Shown: positions 35,080 through 43,854 of the stretch, one piece after another | How the letters are laid out: each line of letters begins with the position of its first letter | Position numbering within the stretch: position 1 is the first letter of the stretch | Origin: Acidobacteriota bacterium | Lineage (GTDB): Bacteria > Actinomycetota > Acidimicrobiia > Acidimicrobiales > Ilumatobacteraceae | Reading direction: 5' to 3' | Length of the DNA stretch: 64,000 nt | Assembly: GCA_018970175.1 (NCBI GenBank) | Contig: JAGWWV010000006.1 | Coordinates: forward strand, 1-64,000 | Notes under the pieces: model-generated | Databases searched by the model: none | What the model saw: the letters and a program-made list of their open reading frames with translations, nothing else | What the model was told of the DNA's origin: nothing | Translations under genes and position numbers: made by a program

Positions 35080-36021
35080 CTACGGCAGCCGCTCGAGAGG
35101 GGTGAGATCGACCACGGGACTCCCACCGCGCACCCCTGCGAACAGGTCGTCTTCGAATGTCCCCGGCTGTGGTCCCTCGACGATGCTGCGCGCAAGCACC
35201 CAGTCTTCCCACGGGTACACCTCGGCCAGCTGTTCGTCGGACAGGCCGAACCAAAAAGGCTCGTCGGGGTCGATCTGGGTCTCGTGGGCACGCAGCGCAC
35301 CCGACCGGGCGTACATGTAGTTGCCGACGTCGAGGCGTGTGGTGATGCGCCAATCTTGGTTGGCGCGGGCGAGCCATTTGTCGTCGAAGGGTGATTCACC
35401 GCGATGCTTCAACATTCCCTCGTGCAATGCCATCAGTCGCATCCGCGACCAGAGCGTGTAGTACATCTTCGCCGGTTGCCACACGGGTCCGGCGTCGGGA
35501 TACCACGTCGGATCGCCGGCGCGCTGAAAGGCCGCGATCGAGATGTCGTGGACCTTCAGGTGGTCGGGGTGCGGGTAGCTCGATTGATCGTCGTTGTAGG
35601 TGATGATGACCTGCGGACGCTCGGTGCGGATGATGCGAACGAGACGTTCGGTCGCGGCATCGAGGGGTGCCATGTGAAAGCACTCGGGATGGTTGTTCGA
35701 GTCGGCTCCCTGCATCCCCGAGTCGCGGTAACCGAGCATGTGAACGGTGCTGAAACCGATCACCTCGGCCGACCGGGCGAGCTCGACCGGACGCAATTCG
35801 GCGAGGAGCGCCTTTTCCGCCTCGCCCTCGAGACCGTGGAACGGTTGACCCGGTTCCTTCAGGCGCGGGTTGTTGACGTCGCCTTCTTCCCCGCCCGTGC
35901 AACAGACGAGCACGGTGCGCACGCCTTCGGCGCCGTACTTGGCCAGGGTCGGAGCGCCCTTCGACGCTTCGTCATCGGGATGTGCGTGCACCGTGAGAAG
36001 ACACAGTTGCTCGCCGTCCAT
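35080..36021 (-). CDS. mca: Mycothiol S-conjugate amidase Mca
   Basis: The 313-aa PIG-L-fold zinc hydrolase has the HAHPDDEASKG motif at residues about 12-22, CCTGGEEGDVNNP, and PHPDHLKVHDI with the second His ligand. The tail PWEDWVLARS and the overall length match the Mca branch rather than MshB. Mca cleaves mycothiol S-conjugates to a mercapturic acid and GlcN-inositol, so its presence implies mycothiol metabolism. The ATG has a TAGCCT box 8 nt upstream. Confidence 0.88.
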   Translation of the reverse strand: MDGEQLCLLTVHAHPDDEASKGAPTLAKYGAEGVRTVLVCCTGGEEGDVNNPRLKEPGQPFHGLEGEAEKALLAELRPVELARSAEVIGFSTVHMLGYRDSGMQGADSNNHPECFHMAPLDAATERLVRIIRTERPQVIITYNDDQSSYPHPDHLKVHDISIAAFQRAGDPTWYPDAGPVWQPAKMYYTLWSRMRLMALHEGMLKHRGESPFDDKWLARANQDWRITTRLDVGNYMYARSGALRAHETQIDPDEPFWFGLSDEQLAEVYPWEDWVLARSIVEGPQPGTFEDDLFAGVRGGSPVVDLTPLERLP

Positions 36022-36029
36022 GGCGTGTC

Positions 36030-36035
36030 AGGCTA
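36030..36035 (-). promoter_or_regulatory. -10 box for leaderless mca transcript
   Basis: TAGCCT on the minus strand, 8 nt before ATG 36021, in the 39-bp divergent spacer shared with the PEBP lipoprotein gene. Confidence 0.5.
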
Positions 36036-36048
36036 CTGGCGGGTCCCA

Positions 36049-36054
36049 TAGGCT
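36049..36054 (+). promoter_or_regulatory. -10 box for leaderless transcript of the 36061 gene
   Basis: TAGGCT ends 6 nt before ATG 36061; the spacer lacks a Shine-Dalgarno. Confidence 0.55.
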
Positions 36055-36060
36055 CGGCGT

Positions 36061-36723
36061 ATGCGTGGTCGTCGTCCGGTCGTGTTCGCTTTCCCCTGCA
36101 CAGCACTGATCATGTGCGTGGCACTGCTCACGGCGTGCAGTACCGACGACGGCCGCGAGATGCAGGCCCCCACCGACGCCCAGATCGCGTCGTCACTCAC
36201 CACCACGACACTCGCCCCCGAGACGACGCTCGCCGTTCTCGATGGCGGTGAGTCCGCGACTCTCGACACGACGGTCGACGATGGTTCGTCCGCCGCCCTC
36301 ACCCTCACCGCCCCGTGGGCCGATGGCGAAACGATTCCCGACCAATACCGGTGCGTCGGGCCCGAGGCGTCACCGGAAATCTCGTGGACGGGCGTTCCCG
36401 ACGGCACCAAGTCCCTCGCCCTCGTTCTCATCGACGAGGATGCACCCGATTTCACCCATTGGGTGGTGGCGAACATCGACCCGTCGACTACGGCTCTCCT
36501 CGCGGGAAGCGTCGACCCGAACGCCGTCCAGGCCAAGAACTCGGCCGGAACGATTGGCTACAGCGGCCCCTGCCCGCCCGAGGGCGAGACACATGCGTTC
36601 TCGCTTTCCCTCTACGCCCTCGACCAGGTTCTCGAGGTGCAAAACGGCGACGACGGTGCGGCGATGCAGGACGCCATCTACGCCGCAGCCATCGAAGCAG
36701 CGGCCGTCACCTTCACAGCCTGA
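36061..36723 (+). CDS. YbhB/YbcL-family (PEBP-like) lipoprotein
   Basis: The 220-aa lipoprotein has a signal peptide with lipobox LLTAC, a Thr/Ser-rich linker to about residue 75, then a PEBP domain: LTLTAPWADGETIPDQYRC, PEISWTGVPDGTKSLALVLIDEDAPDFTHWVVANI, and GYSGPCPPEGETHAFSLSLYALD. These residues form the phosphate-type ligand pocket of Raf-kinase-inhibitor-like proteins. It is attached to the outer membrane face; ligand unknown. The same reading frame stays open after its TGA into the PAS-GGDEF-EAL gene. Confidence 0.87.
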   Translation: MRGRRPVVFAFPCTALIMCVALLTACSTDDGREMQAPTDAQIASSLTTTTLAPETTLAVLDGGESATLDTTVDDGSSAALTLTAPWADGETIPDQYRCVGPEASPEISWTGVPDGTKSLALVLIDEDAPDFTHWVVANIDPSTTALLAGSVDPNAVQAKNSAGTIGYSGPCPPEGETHAFSLSLYALDQVLEVQNGDDGAAMQDAIYAAAIEAAAVTFTA

Positions 36724-36870
36724 GTCATCGGTTCCCGAATCCGCGGTGCCGGCCGGATCGGGTGCAAAACTTGGGGAATCGACCGCGTTCTCGCTTCCCT
36801 ACCCGTCGCCGTCTGCGAGACCGACCCCGACGGCCGACTCCTCGCGGTCAACGATGCGTTTCGTGCACTC

Positions 36871-38832
36871 GTGCTCGGCGGCGCACCGATGGTGGTGGGT
36901 TCGGCACCCTGGGTGAACGCTTCCCCCACGGAGCGGGCCGCTGCAGAGCGTTCATGGGAAGAAACGCGCCCACTCGCAGGCGCGTTCACGCACGAGTTTC
37001 GACTGTTGTCGTCGGACGGTGACGAACGCTGGATCTCTCTTCACCTCGAACCCGTGCGCGACACCTCGGGGAAGCTCACTGGTTACGTCGGAACCGCGGC
37101 CGACCACACCGACATGGTCACGCGACGCACGTTGTCGGAACAACTCGTCGGCTTGCTCGATGTCAGTGCCGATGCGGTACTGGTCTTCGACCGCGCAGGT
37201 CGGATGCTTTTCTGCAACGACGGCGCCAAGCAACTCGTCGGAGTCACCGACGCCGACAACGACACGGTTGCCGACACGTTCCTGCGTGCGATCCGCGATC
37301 AGGTACCCCGCGAGGTGTTGAACGCCTCGCCCACCCTCGCCGGACCCGAAGAGAACCGATGGATGGGCGAAGTCGGCTTCCGTGGTCCCGATGGCATCGT
37401 TCGCACGCTCGCCCTCACCTTGCAGGTCGTGCGTGATTCGGCAGGTGTGGTGCAGCACTTCAGTGCCATCGCCCGCGACATCACCGAGACCAAGCAACTG
37501 CACGACGAACTCACCCGACAGGCCACCCACGACGCGCGCACGGGCCTTCCGAACCGCGTCCTCTTTCTGCGTCGTCTCGCCGAGGCACTCGAAAAGGACC
37601 GAACGCTGAAGTCGGGGTGCGCGGTCATGTTCGTCGACCTCGATCGCCTGAAGATCGTGAACGACACGATGGGTCACGACGTCGGCGACGTCCTCATCTC
37701 GAACATCTCCAAGCGCATCGTCAACGCCACCCGACCGTCCGACACCGTCGCCCGCAACGGTGGCGATGAATTCGTCGTGTTGTGCGACGGCGTCACCGAC
37801 GAGCACATCGCCGTCGACATCGCGAATCGCATCCTCCAGGCGGTCACCGGCCAGATGGTGCTGCAGGGCACCGAGGTCTTCACGAGCGCGAGCATCGGCA
37901 TCGCAATGTCGACCCAGCAGCTTCTCGCCGAACACTCACCCGCCGACGCGGCGCAGATCCTTCTGAACAACGCCGACACGGCGATGTACCGGGCGAAGCA
38001 ACGCGGCCGCGGCAGGGCCGAGGTCTACAGCGAGGCGATGCGCGCCGAGGCGCGCGAACGCGTGGTCCTCACGAACGCCCTCGAGCGTGCGCTCGCCACC
38101 GGACAAATGCGGCTCGTCTACCAGCCCATCGTCTCGGCACACACCGGCCGCAACGCCGGTGTCGAGGCCTACCTACGCTGGGACCACCCCGAACGTGGCG
38201 AGCTCACTCCACCCACCTTCATTCCCGTCGCAGAAGAATCGGGAATGATCGGACCTCTCGGCGATTTCGTCGTCGCGCGGGCGTGCGGCGACCTGCGCGG
38301 TTGGATCGACGCGGGTCTCGTCGATCGGTCATTCGCACTGCACGTCAACGTGTCGGCGAAGCAGCTCACCGATTCATCGTTCGTCGATCGCACGCTCACC
38401 GCACTGCGCGATGCCGGCCTCGAAGCGGGGCAACTCGTCGTTGAAGTGATCGAAAAGACGGTTCTCGACGACAACCCCGGCATCGGCCGCAGCATCAACG
38501 CACTGAAGCGCGCCGGCATCCGAATCGCCATCGACGACTTCGGCAGTGGATTCTCGTCTCTCTCGTCGCTGCGCAACTTCCCCGCCGACGTGCTGAAGCT
38601 CGACGGCTCGCTGGTGCGCGACATCGGACGCGACGGGTACGACGACCCGATCGTGCGCTCGATCATTCAGCTCGCCCATTCACTCGACATGACCGTGGTC
38701 GCCGAATGGGTCAGCACCGAAGAACAGATGAAGCGCCTTCGTGTCCTTGGCTGTGATCACCTGCAGGGCAACCGGATCGGCGAGCCCGCGTCAGCCGACG
38801 AGTTCGCCCGAACGCTTTCGCGCGTGCGCTGA
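36871..38832 (+). CDS. PAS-GGDEF-EAL cyclic-di-GMP signalling protein
   Basis: From GTG 36871 the protein is 653 aa. It has a second PAS domain (about 90-210), a GGDEF domain with intact RNGGDEF at 295-301, and an EAL domain whose signature reads EAYLRW rather than EALLRW but keeps VNVSAKQL and DDFGSGFSSL. It may make and/or degrade c-di-GMP. No TM segments. The first PAS domain clearly starts upstream: codons from 36724 read without a stop and contain LASLPVAVCETDPDGRLLAV, yet no ATG/GTG/TTG lies in that frame before 36871. The true start is therefore uncertain (rare codon such as ATC 36778, readthrough of the 36721 TGA, or a base error). Confidence 0.8.
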   Translation: MLGGAPMVVGSAPWVNASPTERAAAERSWEETRPLAGAFTHEFRLLSSDGDERWISLHLEPVRDTSGKLTGYVGTAADHTDMVTRRTLSEQLVGLLDVSADAVLVFDRAGRMLFCNDGAKQLVGVTDADNDTVADTFLRAIRDQVPREVLNASPTLAGPEENRWMGEVGFRGPDGIVRTLALTLQVVRDSAGVVQHFSAIARDITETKQLHDELTRQATHDARTGLPNRVLFLRRLAEALEKDRTLKSGCAVMFVDLDRLKIVNDTMGHDVGDVLISNISKRIVNATRPSDTVARNGGDEFVVLCDGVTDEHIAVDIANRILQAVTGQMVLQGTEVFTSASIGIAMSTQQLLAEHSPADAAQILLNNADTAMYRAKQRGRGRAEVYSEAMRAEARERVVLTNALERALATGQMRLVYQPIVSAHTGRNAGVEAYLRWDHPERGELTPPTFIPVAEESGMIGPLGDFVVARACGDLRGWIDAGLVDRSFALHVNVSAKQLTDSSFVDRTLTALRDAGLEAGQLVVEVIEKTVLDDNPGIGRSINALKRAGIRIAIDDFGSGFSSLSSLRNFPADVLKLDGSLVRDIGRDGYDDPIVRSIIQLAHSLDMTVVAEWVSTEEQMKRLRVLGCDHLQGNRIGEPASADEFARTLSRVR

Positions 38833-38833
38833 C

Positions 38834-39826
38834 TCAGCCCGCCGGCACAGGCGCAGGACCGGGCGGTGGGCCGACGCCCGCAAAAAAGGCGAGGGTTTCT
38901 TTCGAGTTTCCGCCCAGCTTCACCACGGCCATGCCCGCCTCGGTGTCTTGGTACACCTCGAGTCCGAAGTTCGCGATGTTGCCGTCGGCGGCGGGGCGCA
39001 TGCTCTTCAGGAACGAGGGCATGTCGAGGTTCGCGTCGACGGTCACCGTCGAGGTGACGGCGTGGATGACGTCGCCAGCCTTGAACGGGTTCGCAGCCGC
39101 GTACTTCGCGGCCTGCCGCAACATCAGGGTGATGAACTCGCGCTGACGCGCCGAACGACCGATGTCCCCCGTTCCTTCGAGCACCCACTCACCTTTGATT
39201 CGCTGTTGGTAGTGACGGCTTCGCGCGTAGCGCAACGCGCCGATGCCCGTGAGGCGATTGCAGCCCTTGCGGACCCACAACCCGATGTGCGTGTCGCGCG
39301 CCTGATAGGGCGCACACAGAGTGACACCGCCGATGGCATTGACGAGATCCTTGAAGCCCTGGAAATTGACCTCGATGTAGTGGTGGATGGGAATGCCGAA
39401 GTTGGCGGTGACCGTGCGAACGAGCATTGCCGCGCCGAGGTTGTACGTCGCGTTGATGCGGTTCGACTTCTCGCCGTTGCCGATTCGCACCCACAGGTCA
39501 CGGGGGAACGACGTGATCGACAGAGTGCTCGTCTTCTTCTCGTGCCGCAGCACCATGATCGTGTCGCTGCGCTGGCCGCCGACGTCGCCCGACGAGCCGA
39601 TGACGTTGAAGTCGGACTCCGTCGGGTCGATGCCTTCGCGACTGTCCGACCCGACCAGAAGGAAGTTCTCGAATTCTGGGTTCGGCGCGGCGAGGTCGGT
39701 GACCACCTCGGTGTTGCGCTTCACGTCTTTCATCTGGCTCTTCGCACCCGACACGAGACCCGTTGCGCCCGCGAACGCGACAACGGCCGCGAGACACGCG
39801 GCAATGACGAATCGCGTTGCCTTCAC
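38834..39826 (-). CDS. LytR-CpsA-Psr (LCP) family cell-wall ligase
   Basis: The 330-aa protein has an N-terminal membrane anchor (FVIAACLAAVVAFAGATGLV) and an extracytoplasmic LCP domain: NFLLVGSDSREG, GGQRSDTIMVLRH, SITSFPRDLWVRI, NRINATYNLGAAMLV, GALRYARSRHY. The Asp and Arg residues in these motifs bind the polyprenyl pyrophosphate and metal. LCP enzymes attach glycopolymers such as arabinogalactan-type chains to peptidoglycan. It ends 1 bp from the convergent signalling gene. The GTG start has a TACGTT box 8 nt upstream. Confidence 0.9.
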   Translation of the reverse strand: MKATRFVIAACLAAVVAFAGATGLVSGAKSQMKDVKRNTEVVTDLAAPNPEFENFLLVGSDSREGIDPTESDFNVIGSSGDVGGQRSDTIMVLRHEKKTSTLSITSFPRDLWVRIGNGEKSNRINATYNLGAAMLVRTVTANFGIPIHHYIEVNFQGFKDLVNAIGGVTLCAPYQARDTHIGLWVRKGCNRLTGIGALRYARSRHYQQRIKGEWVLEGTGDIGRSARQREFITLMLRQAAKYAAANPFKAGDVIHAVTSTVTVDANLDMPSFLKSMRPAADGNIANFGLEVYQDTEAGMAVVKLGGNSKETLAFFAGVGPPPGPAPVPAG

Positions 39827-39834
39827 GTCAAACC

Positions 39835-39840
39835 AACGTA
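39835..39840 (-). promoter_or_regulatory. -10 box for leaderless transcript of the LCP gene
   Basis: TACGTT on the minus strand lies 8 nt before GTG 39826, just after the birA stop codon. Confidence 0.45.
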
Positions 39841-39844
39841 GCCG

Positions 39845-40651
39845 CTAGTCGGTACTTCGGAGATGCACCACGTCGGCGGTGTCGATGCGGTGCGTGACGG
39901 CACACTCGTCGACGATTCGCAGGCGACCGTCGCGTTCGACACCCAGGGCACGGCCCGTGATGGCTTCGCCGTCGGGAAGCTCGCAGCGGACTTTCGAACC
40001 GGTTGTCGTGAGAAGGTTTTCGTAGGTCGCAAATGCTTCGTCGACGCCCAACGCTTCGAGTTCGTCGAACACATCGAGAATGCGCAGAAGAATCGCGTGC
40101 GGGTCCGCCTTCGACACGGAATCGTCGGCTTCGGCTTTCACGCATGTCGCAGGAGCCACGTCGGGTGGCGGAGCCCACCCCACGTTCAGTCCCATGCCAA
40201 CGACCACATCGACACGGCCATCGGTCGCGACGGTTCCGGCCTGGGCGAGAATCCCGGCGATCTTCGTTGCGACCTCGCCTTTCGCGACGACGACGTCGTT
40301 CGGCCACTTGAGGCCCGCCGGGATTCCGAACTCGCGACGCAACACCAGCGCACACGCGCTGCCGAGCACCTGCGTCACGCGGTGGGCCGGTTCGGGGACA
40401 CGCCTGAAGTGAAGCGAGACGAGCAGGTTGGTTCCGGGGGGCGCCTGCCACGTGCGCCCCAGACGCCCGCGACCCGCCGTTTGGTGGTCGGTCCGCAAAA
40501 CGGCCCGATCGGGCAACCCCGAGGCGCTGAGGGCGAGCAGATCGGCGTTCGTCGACCCCGTCTCGGCCACGGTCCGGACGAGCCACCGCCCGTGCCGTTC
40601 GACCCCATTTTCCGTCCCATTTTCGAGCCAGTTCGCATTCACCCCGTCCAT
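39845..40651 (-). CDS. birA: Biotin--[acetyl-CoA-carboxylase] ligase BirA
   Basis: The 268-aa protein from ATG 40651 has the biotin ligase domain only, with no N-terminal DNA-binding helix-turn-helix. Motifs are TGSTNADLLAL, the biotinyl-AMP loop QTAGRGRLGRTW, LKWPNDVVVAKGEVATKIAGIL and VVVGMGLNVG. The C-terminal SH3-like cap ends in RIDTADVVHL. It attaches biotin to the BCCP domain encoded by the divergent gene 20 bp away, a clear functional pairing. Confidence 0.92.
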   Translation of the reverse strand: MDGVNANWLENGTENGVERHGRWLVRTVAETGSTNADLLALSASGLPDRAVLRTDHQTAGRGRLGRTWQAPPGTNLLVSLHFRRVPEPAHRVTQVLGSACALVLRREFGIPAGLKWPNDVVVAKGEVATKIAGILAQAGTVATDGRVDVVVGMGLNVGWAPPPDVAPATCVKAEADDSVSKADPHAILLRILDVFDELEALGVDEAFATYENLLTTTGSKVRCELPDGEAITGRALGVERDGRLRIVDECAVTHRIDTADVVHLRSTD

Positions 40652-40670
40652 CGCACCAACATTGTCACTC

Positions 40671-42440
40671 GTGCTCAAGAAAATCCTCATCGCCAACCGT
40701 GGAGAAATCGCCGTCCGTGTCATTCGGGCCGCCCGAGAGATGGGGATCAAGACCGTCGCGGTCTACTCGGAACTCGACCGCAACTCGCTTCACGTGCGTC
40801 TCGCCGACGAGGCGTACGCACTCGGCGGACAAACCGCTGCCGAGAGTTACCTGAACACCGAGGCAATTCTCGACGCCATCAAGAAGAGCGGCGCCGACGG
40901 CGTGCACCCCGGTTACGGATTCTTCAGCGAGAATGCCGACTTCGCACAGGCGATCACCGAACTCGGCGTCGAGTTCATCGGACCACCGCCCGCGGCAATC
41001 ATCGAGATGGGTGACAAAGTGTCGAGCCGCATCGCCGCACAGCGCGGCGGAGCACCCATCGTTCCCGGTACGACCGAGTTCGCCAAGTCGGCCAAGGAGA
41101 TCGAAGACTTCGGCAAGAAGGTCGGCTTCCCCGTGGCCATCAAGGCCGCATTCGGCGGTGGCGGACGGGGCATGAAAGTGGTCCACGCAGCCGCCGACGT
41201 GAAGGAAGCCATGGACTCTGCACAGCGCGAGGCCAAGGCATTTTTCGGTCGCGACGAGGTGTACGTCGAGAAGTACCTCACGTGGCCGCGCCACATCGAG
41301 GTGCAGTTGGTCGGCGACAAGCACGGCAACGTCGTGTGGGTGAGCACGCGCGACTGTTCCGCGCAGCGTCGCCACCAGAAGCTGATCGAAGAGGCACCGG
41401 CCGGCGCACTGCCCGACGGCGTCGAAGACGCGATGGGCGAGGCCGCCGTCAAGGCGGCAAAGGCCGTGGGCTACTACAACGCGGGCACGGTCGAGTTCAT
41501 CTACCAGGACGGAGAGTTCTTCTTCCTCGAGATGAACACCCGCCTCCAAGTCGAGCACCCCGTCACCGAGGCGATCACCGGCATCGACCTGGTCGAGTGG
41601 CAGATCCGCGTCGCATCGGGCGAGAAACTCCCGATGACCCAGAAGCAGGTGGTCGCACAACGTCGCGGCCATGCGATCGAAATCCGCATCAACGCCGAGA
41701 ACCCGGCCGGCGGCAAGTTCCTTCCCTCCCCCGGAACCATCACCAAACTCGTCACGCCAGACGGCTTCGGCGTGCGGTTCGACGGCGGATACGAATCGGG
41801 TGACACCGTCAGCCAGTACTACGACAACCTCGTCGGCAAGTTGATCGTGTGGGGCAAAGACCGCAACACCGCCATCTCGCGCACGATTCGTGCACTGAAC
41901 GAGATGGTGGTCGAGGGCGTGCACACCACCATTCCCGCCGACATCGCAATTCTCGAACACCCCGACTTCGTCGCGTACGAACATTCCACCAAGTGGGTCG
42001 AAGAGCGCCTCGATCTTTCCAACGTCGGCGGTGCAGCCCCTGCACCCTCGGGCGATGAAGCGGAAGCACTCGTCGAGCGCAAGACAACCGTCGAAGTCAA
42101 CGGCAAGCGTTTCGCGGTGAAGATGTGGGTCCCCGAAGGCCAGATGGTGGCGTCGTCAGGTCCGGCCAAGGCGAAGAAGCCGGCGCGCGCGGCGTCGTCG
42201 GGCGGCGGTGGCGCGGGCGGCTCGGGCAGTGGCGATGTCGTCGTGCCGATGCAGGGCACCATCGTCAAGGTTCTCGTCGAAGTCGGCCAGGACGTCGAGG
42301 CCGGCCAAGCCGTTGTCGTCCTCGAAGCGATGAAGATGGAGAACCAGATCCAGGCCGAGAAGTCGGGCAAGGTGAAAGAGATCAAGGTGAAGGCCGGCGA
42401 CACGGTCGGCTCGGGCGACATCGTCGCCGTCATCGAATAA
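40671..42440 (+). CDS. Acetyl-/propionyl-CoA carboxylase alpha subunit (biotin carboxylase + BCCP)
   Basis: The 589-aa protein from GTG 40671 starts LKKILIANRGEIAVRVIRAA. It has the ATP-grasp biotin carboxylase domain (GGGGRGMK loop, HIEVQLVGDKHGN, EMNTRLQVEHPVTE) and, after an Ala/Gly/Ser linker (SSGGGGAGGSGSG), a BCCP domain with the biotinylation site AMKMEN (Lys at about 555). It carboxylates biotin for malonyl-CoA or methylmalonyl-CoA synthesis; the carboxyltransferase beta subunit is not in the window. Equivalent to actinobacterial AccA-type subunits. The ORF-track start at 40428 is antisense to birA. Confidence 0.93.
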   Translation: MLKKILIANRGEIAVRVIRAAREMGIKTVAVYSELDRNSLHVRLADEAYALGGQTAAESYLNTEAILDAIKKSGADGVHPGYGFFSENADFAQAITELGVEFIGPPPAAIIEMGDKVSSRIAAQRGGAPIVPGTTEFAKSAKEIEDFGKKVGFPVAIKAAFGGGGRGMKVVHAAADVKEAMDSAQREAKAFFGRDEVYVEKYLTWPRHIEVQLVGDKHGNVVWVSTRDCSAQRRHQKLIEEAPAGALPDGVEDAMGEAAVKAAKAVGYYNAGTVEFIYQDGEFFFLEMNTRLQVEHPVTEAITGIDLVEWQIRVASGEKLPMTQKQVVAQRRGHAIEIRINAENPAGGKFLPSPGTITKLVTPDGFGVRFDGGYESGDTVSQYYDNLVGKLIVWGKDRNTAISRTIRALNEMVVEGVHTTIPADIAILEHPDFVAYEHSTKWVEERLDLSNVGGAAPAPSGDEAEALVERKTTVEVNGKRFAVKMWVPEGQMVASSGPAKAKKPARAASSGGGGAGGSGSGDVVVPMQGTIVKVLVEVGQDVEAGQAVVVLEAMKMENQIQAEKSGKVKEIKVKAGDTVGSGDIVAVIE

Positions 42441-42471
42441 CAGTTATTCGGCGGCTGTGTTCAACCGGCAT

Positions 42472-42494
42472 GACGCCGCCTATTCGGCGGCGTC
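42472..42494. terminator. Strong GC hairpin between convergent accA-type and lpdA-type genes
   Basis: GACGCCGCC, loop TATTC, GGCGGCGTC: a perfect 9-bp stem lying over the stop codon of the reductase gene and 31 bp after the carboxylase stop. There is no U-tract on either strand, so it is at best a bidirectional terminator-like or RNA-stabilising hairpin. The TATTCGGCGGC sequence is also present 36 bp upstream (42445-42455) as a direct repeat. Confidence 0.45.
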
Positions 42495-43841
42495 GAGAAG
42501 TGCTTCGGCGAGAGCCGGGTGCACGAAGAGGGTGTCGAGCAGGTCGGCCACTTTGAGATGTGCCGTCACCGCAAGCGCGATGACACTGATCAGTTCGCCG
42601 GCGTGACGCCCGACGATGGTGCCGCCCAACACCTGGCCGGTGTTCGGGTCGGAGATTAACTTCACGAACCCGCGTGGGTCGTTGTGGATGAGCGCCTTGG
42701 CGGTCGATGAAAACGGCACCTTGGTGACACGGATCTTCCGGCCGTCGGCGAAGGCTTCGGCCTCGGCAAGACCCACGTCGGCGATTTCGGGCTGGGTGAA
42801 AATGGCCGACGCCGCCTTGTCGTAGTCGAGATGGCGGTGGGTCGCGCGGTTCGCACCCATCACGTGTTCGGCGATCTTTCGTCCCTGCATCGATGCGACC
42901 GATGACAGAGGCAACTTCCCACTGACGTCACCCGCGGCGTAGATGCCCTTCACATTTGTTTCGCAGTGGCGGTCGATGTTGACGTAACCGCGGGGGTCGA
43001 GCTCGACGCCGGCGATGTCGAGACCGAGTCCCTCGACGTTCGGTTCGGAACCGATGGCGAGCACGGCGTGCGTTGCGCGAACTTCCCGTCCGTCGTCGCA
43101 CTTCACCACGACACCATCGCCTTGGTGGTCGATGGCTGTGGCACGCGCACCCTTCAGAAGCTTGACACCGCGGTTCAGGAAGGAATCTTCCAGTGCGGCC
43201 GCTGCCTCGGGATCCTTGCCGGGAAGAACCTGTTGGCGACTGACGACGAGGGTGACGTCGGCGCCGAACGAAGCGAACATGTGGACGAATTCCACGCCGG
43301 TCACGCCCGAGCCGACGACCGCGATGCTCTTCGGGAACACCTTCGGTGGGTAGCAATCACGCGTGGTGAGGATGCGTTCACCGTCGGGCTTGCACCAATC
43401 GGGGATGCGCGGCCGCGAACCCGTCGCCACGAGGAAGGCGTCACCCTGCAGCGTCTGTTCGCCGTCGGCCGTACGAACCGCGACCTCTTTCGGACCGACG
43501 AAACGGGCTTCACCCCGGATGATCGTCACGCCCTGGCTCTCGAGCAGCTGGGTCGTGGTGCCCTGCAGGCGGTTGACGATGCCACCGATGCGCTCGGCCA
43601 ACGAGTCGACGTCGATTTCCACGTCGTGCTGCTCGATTCCCATGCCGGCAAAGCGCTTTGTTGCGCTCATCGCGCCGCCGGTTGCGATCATCGCCTTCGA
43701 GGGGATGCAGTCGAGCAGATGCGCACCCCCACCGACGATCTCGCGTTCGATCATCACGACTTCGGCGCCGAGTCGTGCCGCCCACGTGGCGGCGGAGTTT
43801 CCCGCCGGACCACCACCGATGATGATGAACCGAAGTGTCAC
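42480..43841 (-). CDS. LpdA-like NAD(P)H quinone reductase (pyridine nucleotide-disulfide family)
   Basis: The 453-aa flavoprotein has GGGPAGNSAATWAA (FAD), VVGSGVTGVEF (NAD(P)) and a C-terminal dimerisation domain. The redox-active CxxxxC of lipoamide dehydrogenase is broken: the motif reads GGGAHLLDCIPSK, with only the second Cys. This is the arrangement seen in mycobacterial LpdA (Rv3303c-type), which reduces quinones. GTG 43841 is chosen from a TAGCCT box 7 nt upstream and the canonical LRFIIIGGGPAG start. Confidence 0.85.
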   Translation of the reverse strand: MTLRFIIIGGGPAGNSAATWAARLGAEVVMIEREIVGGGAHLLDCIPSKAMIATGGAMSATKRFAGMGIEQHDVEIDVDSLAERIGGIVNRLQGTTTQLLESQGVTIIRGEARFVGPKEVAVRTADGEQTLQGDAFLVATGSRPRIPDWCKPDGERILTTRDCYPPKVFPKSIAVVGSGVTGVEFVHMFASFGADVTLVVSRQQVLPGKDPEAAAALEDSFLNRGVKLLKGARATAIDHQGDGVVVKCDDGREVRATHAVLAIGSEPNVEGLGLDIAGVELDPRGYVNIDRHCETNVKGIYAAGDVSGKLPLSSVASMQGRKIAEHVMGANRATHRHLDYDKAASAIFTQPEIADVGLAEAEAFADGRKIRVTKVPFSSTAKALIHNDPRGFVKLISDPNTGQVLGGTIVGRHAGELISVIALAVTAHLKVADLLDTLFVHPALAEALLDAAE

Positions 43842-43848
43842 AACCTGC

Positions 43849-43854
43849 AGGCTA
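43849..43854 (-). promoter_or_regulatory. -10 box for leaderless transcript of the 43841 gene
   Basis: TAGCCT on the minus strand, 7 nt before GTG 43841, overlapping the stop region of the upstream M15 peptidase gene. Confidence 0.5.

Noticed and set aside
36315-37022. 235-aa plus-strand ORF bridging the PEBP and PAS regions
   Set aside because: Arg-rich out-of-frame translation; considered as a possible true start frame for the PAS gene but it encodes no PAS sequence.
40665-41984. 439-aa minus-strand ORF antisense to the biotin carboxylase gene
   Set aside because: The opposite strand carries unmistakable biotin carboxylase motifs; the long ORF reflects codon bias.
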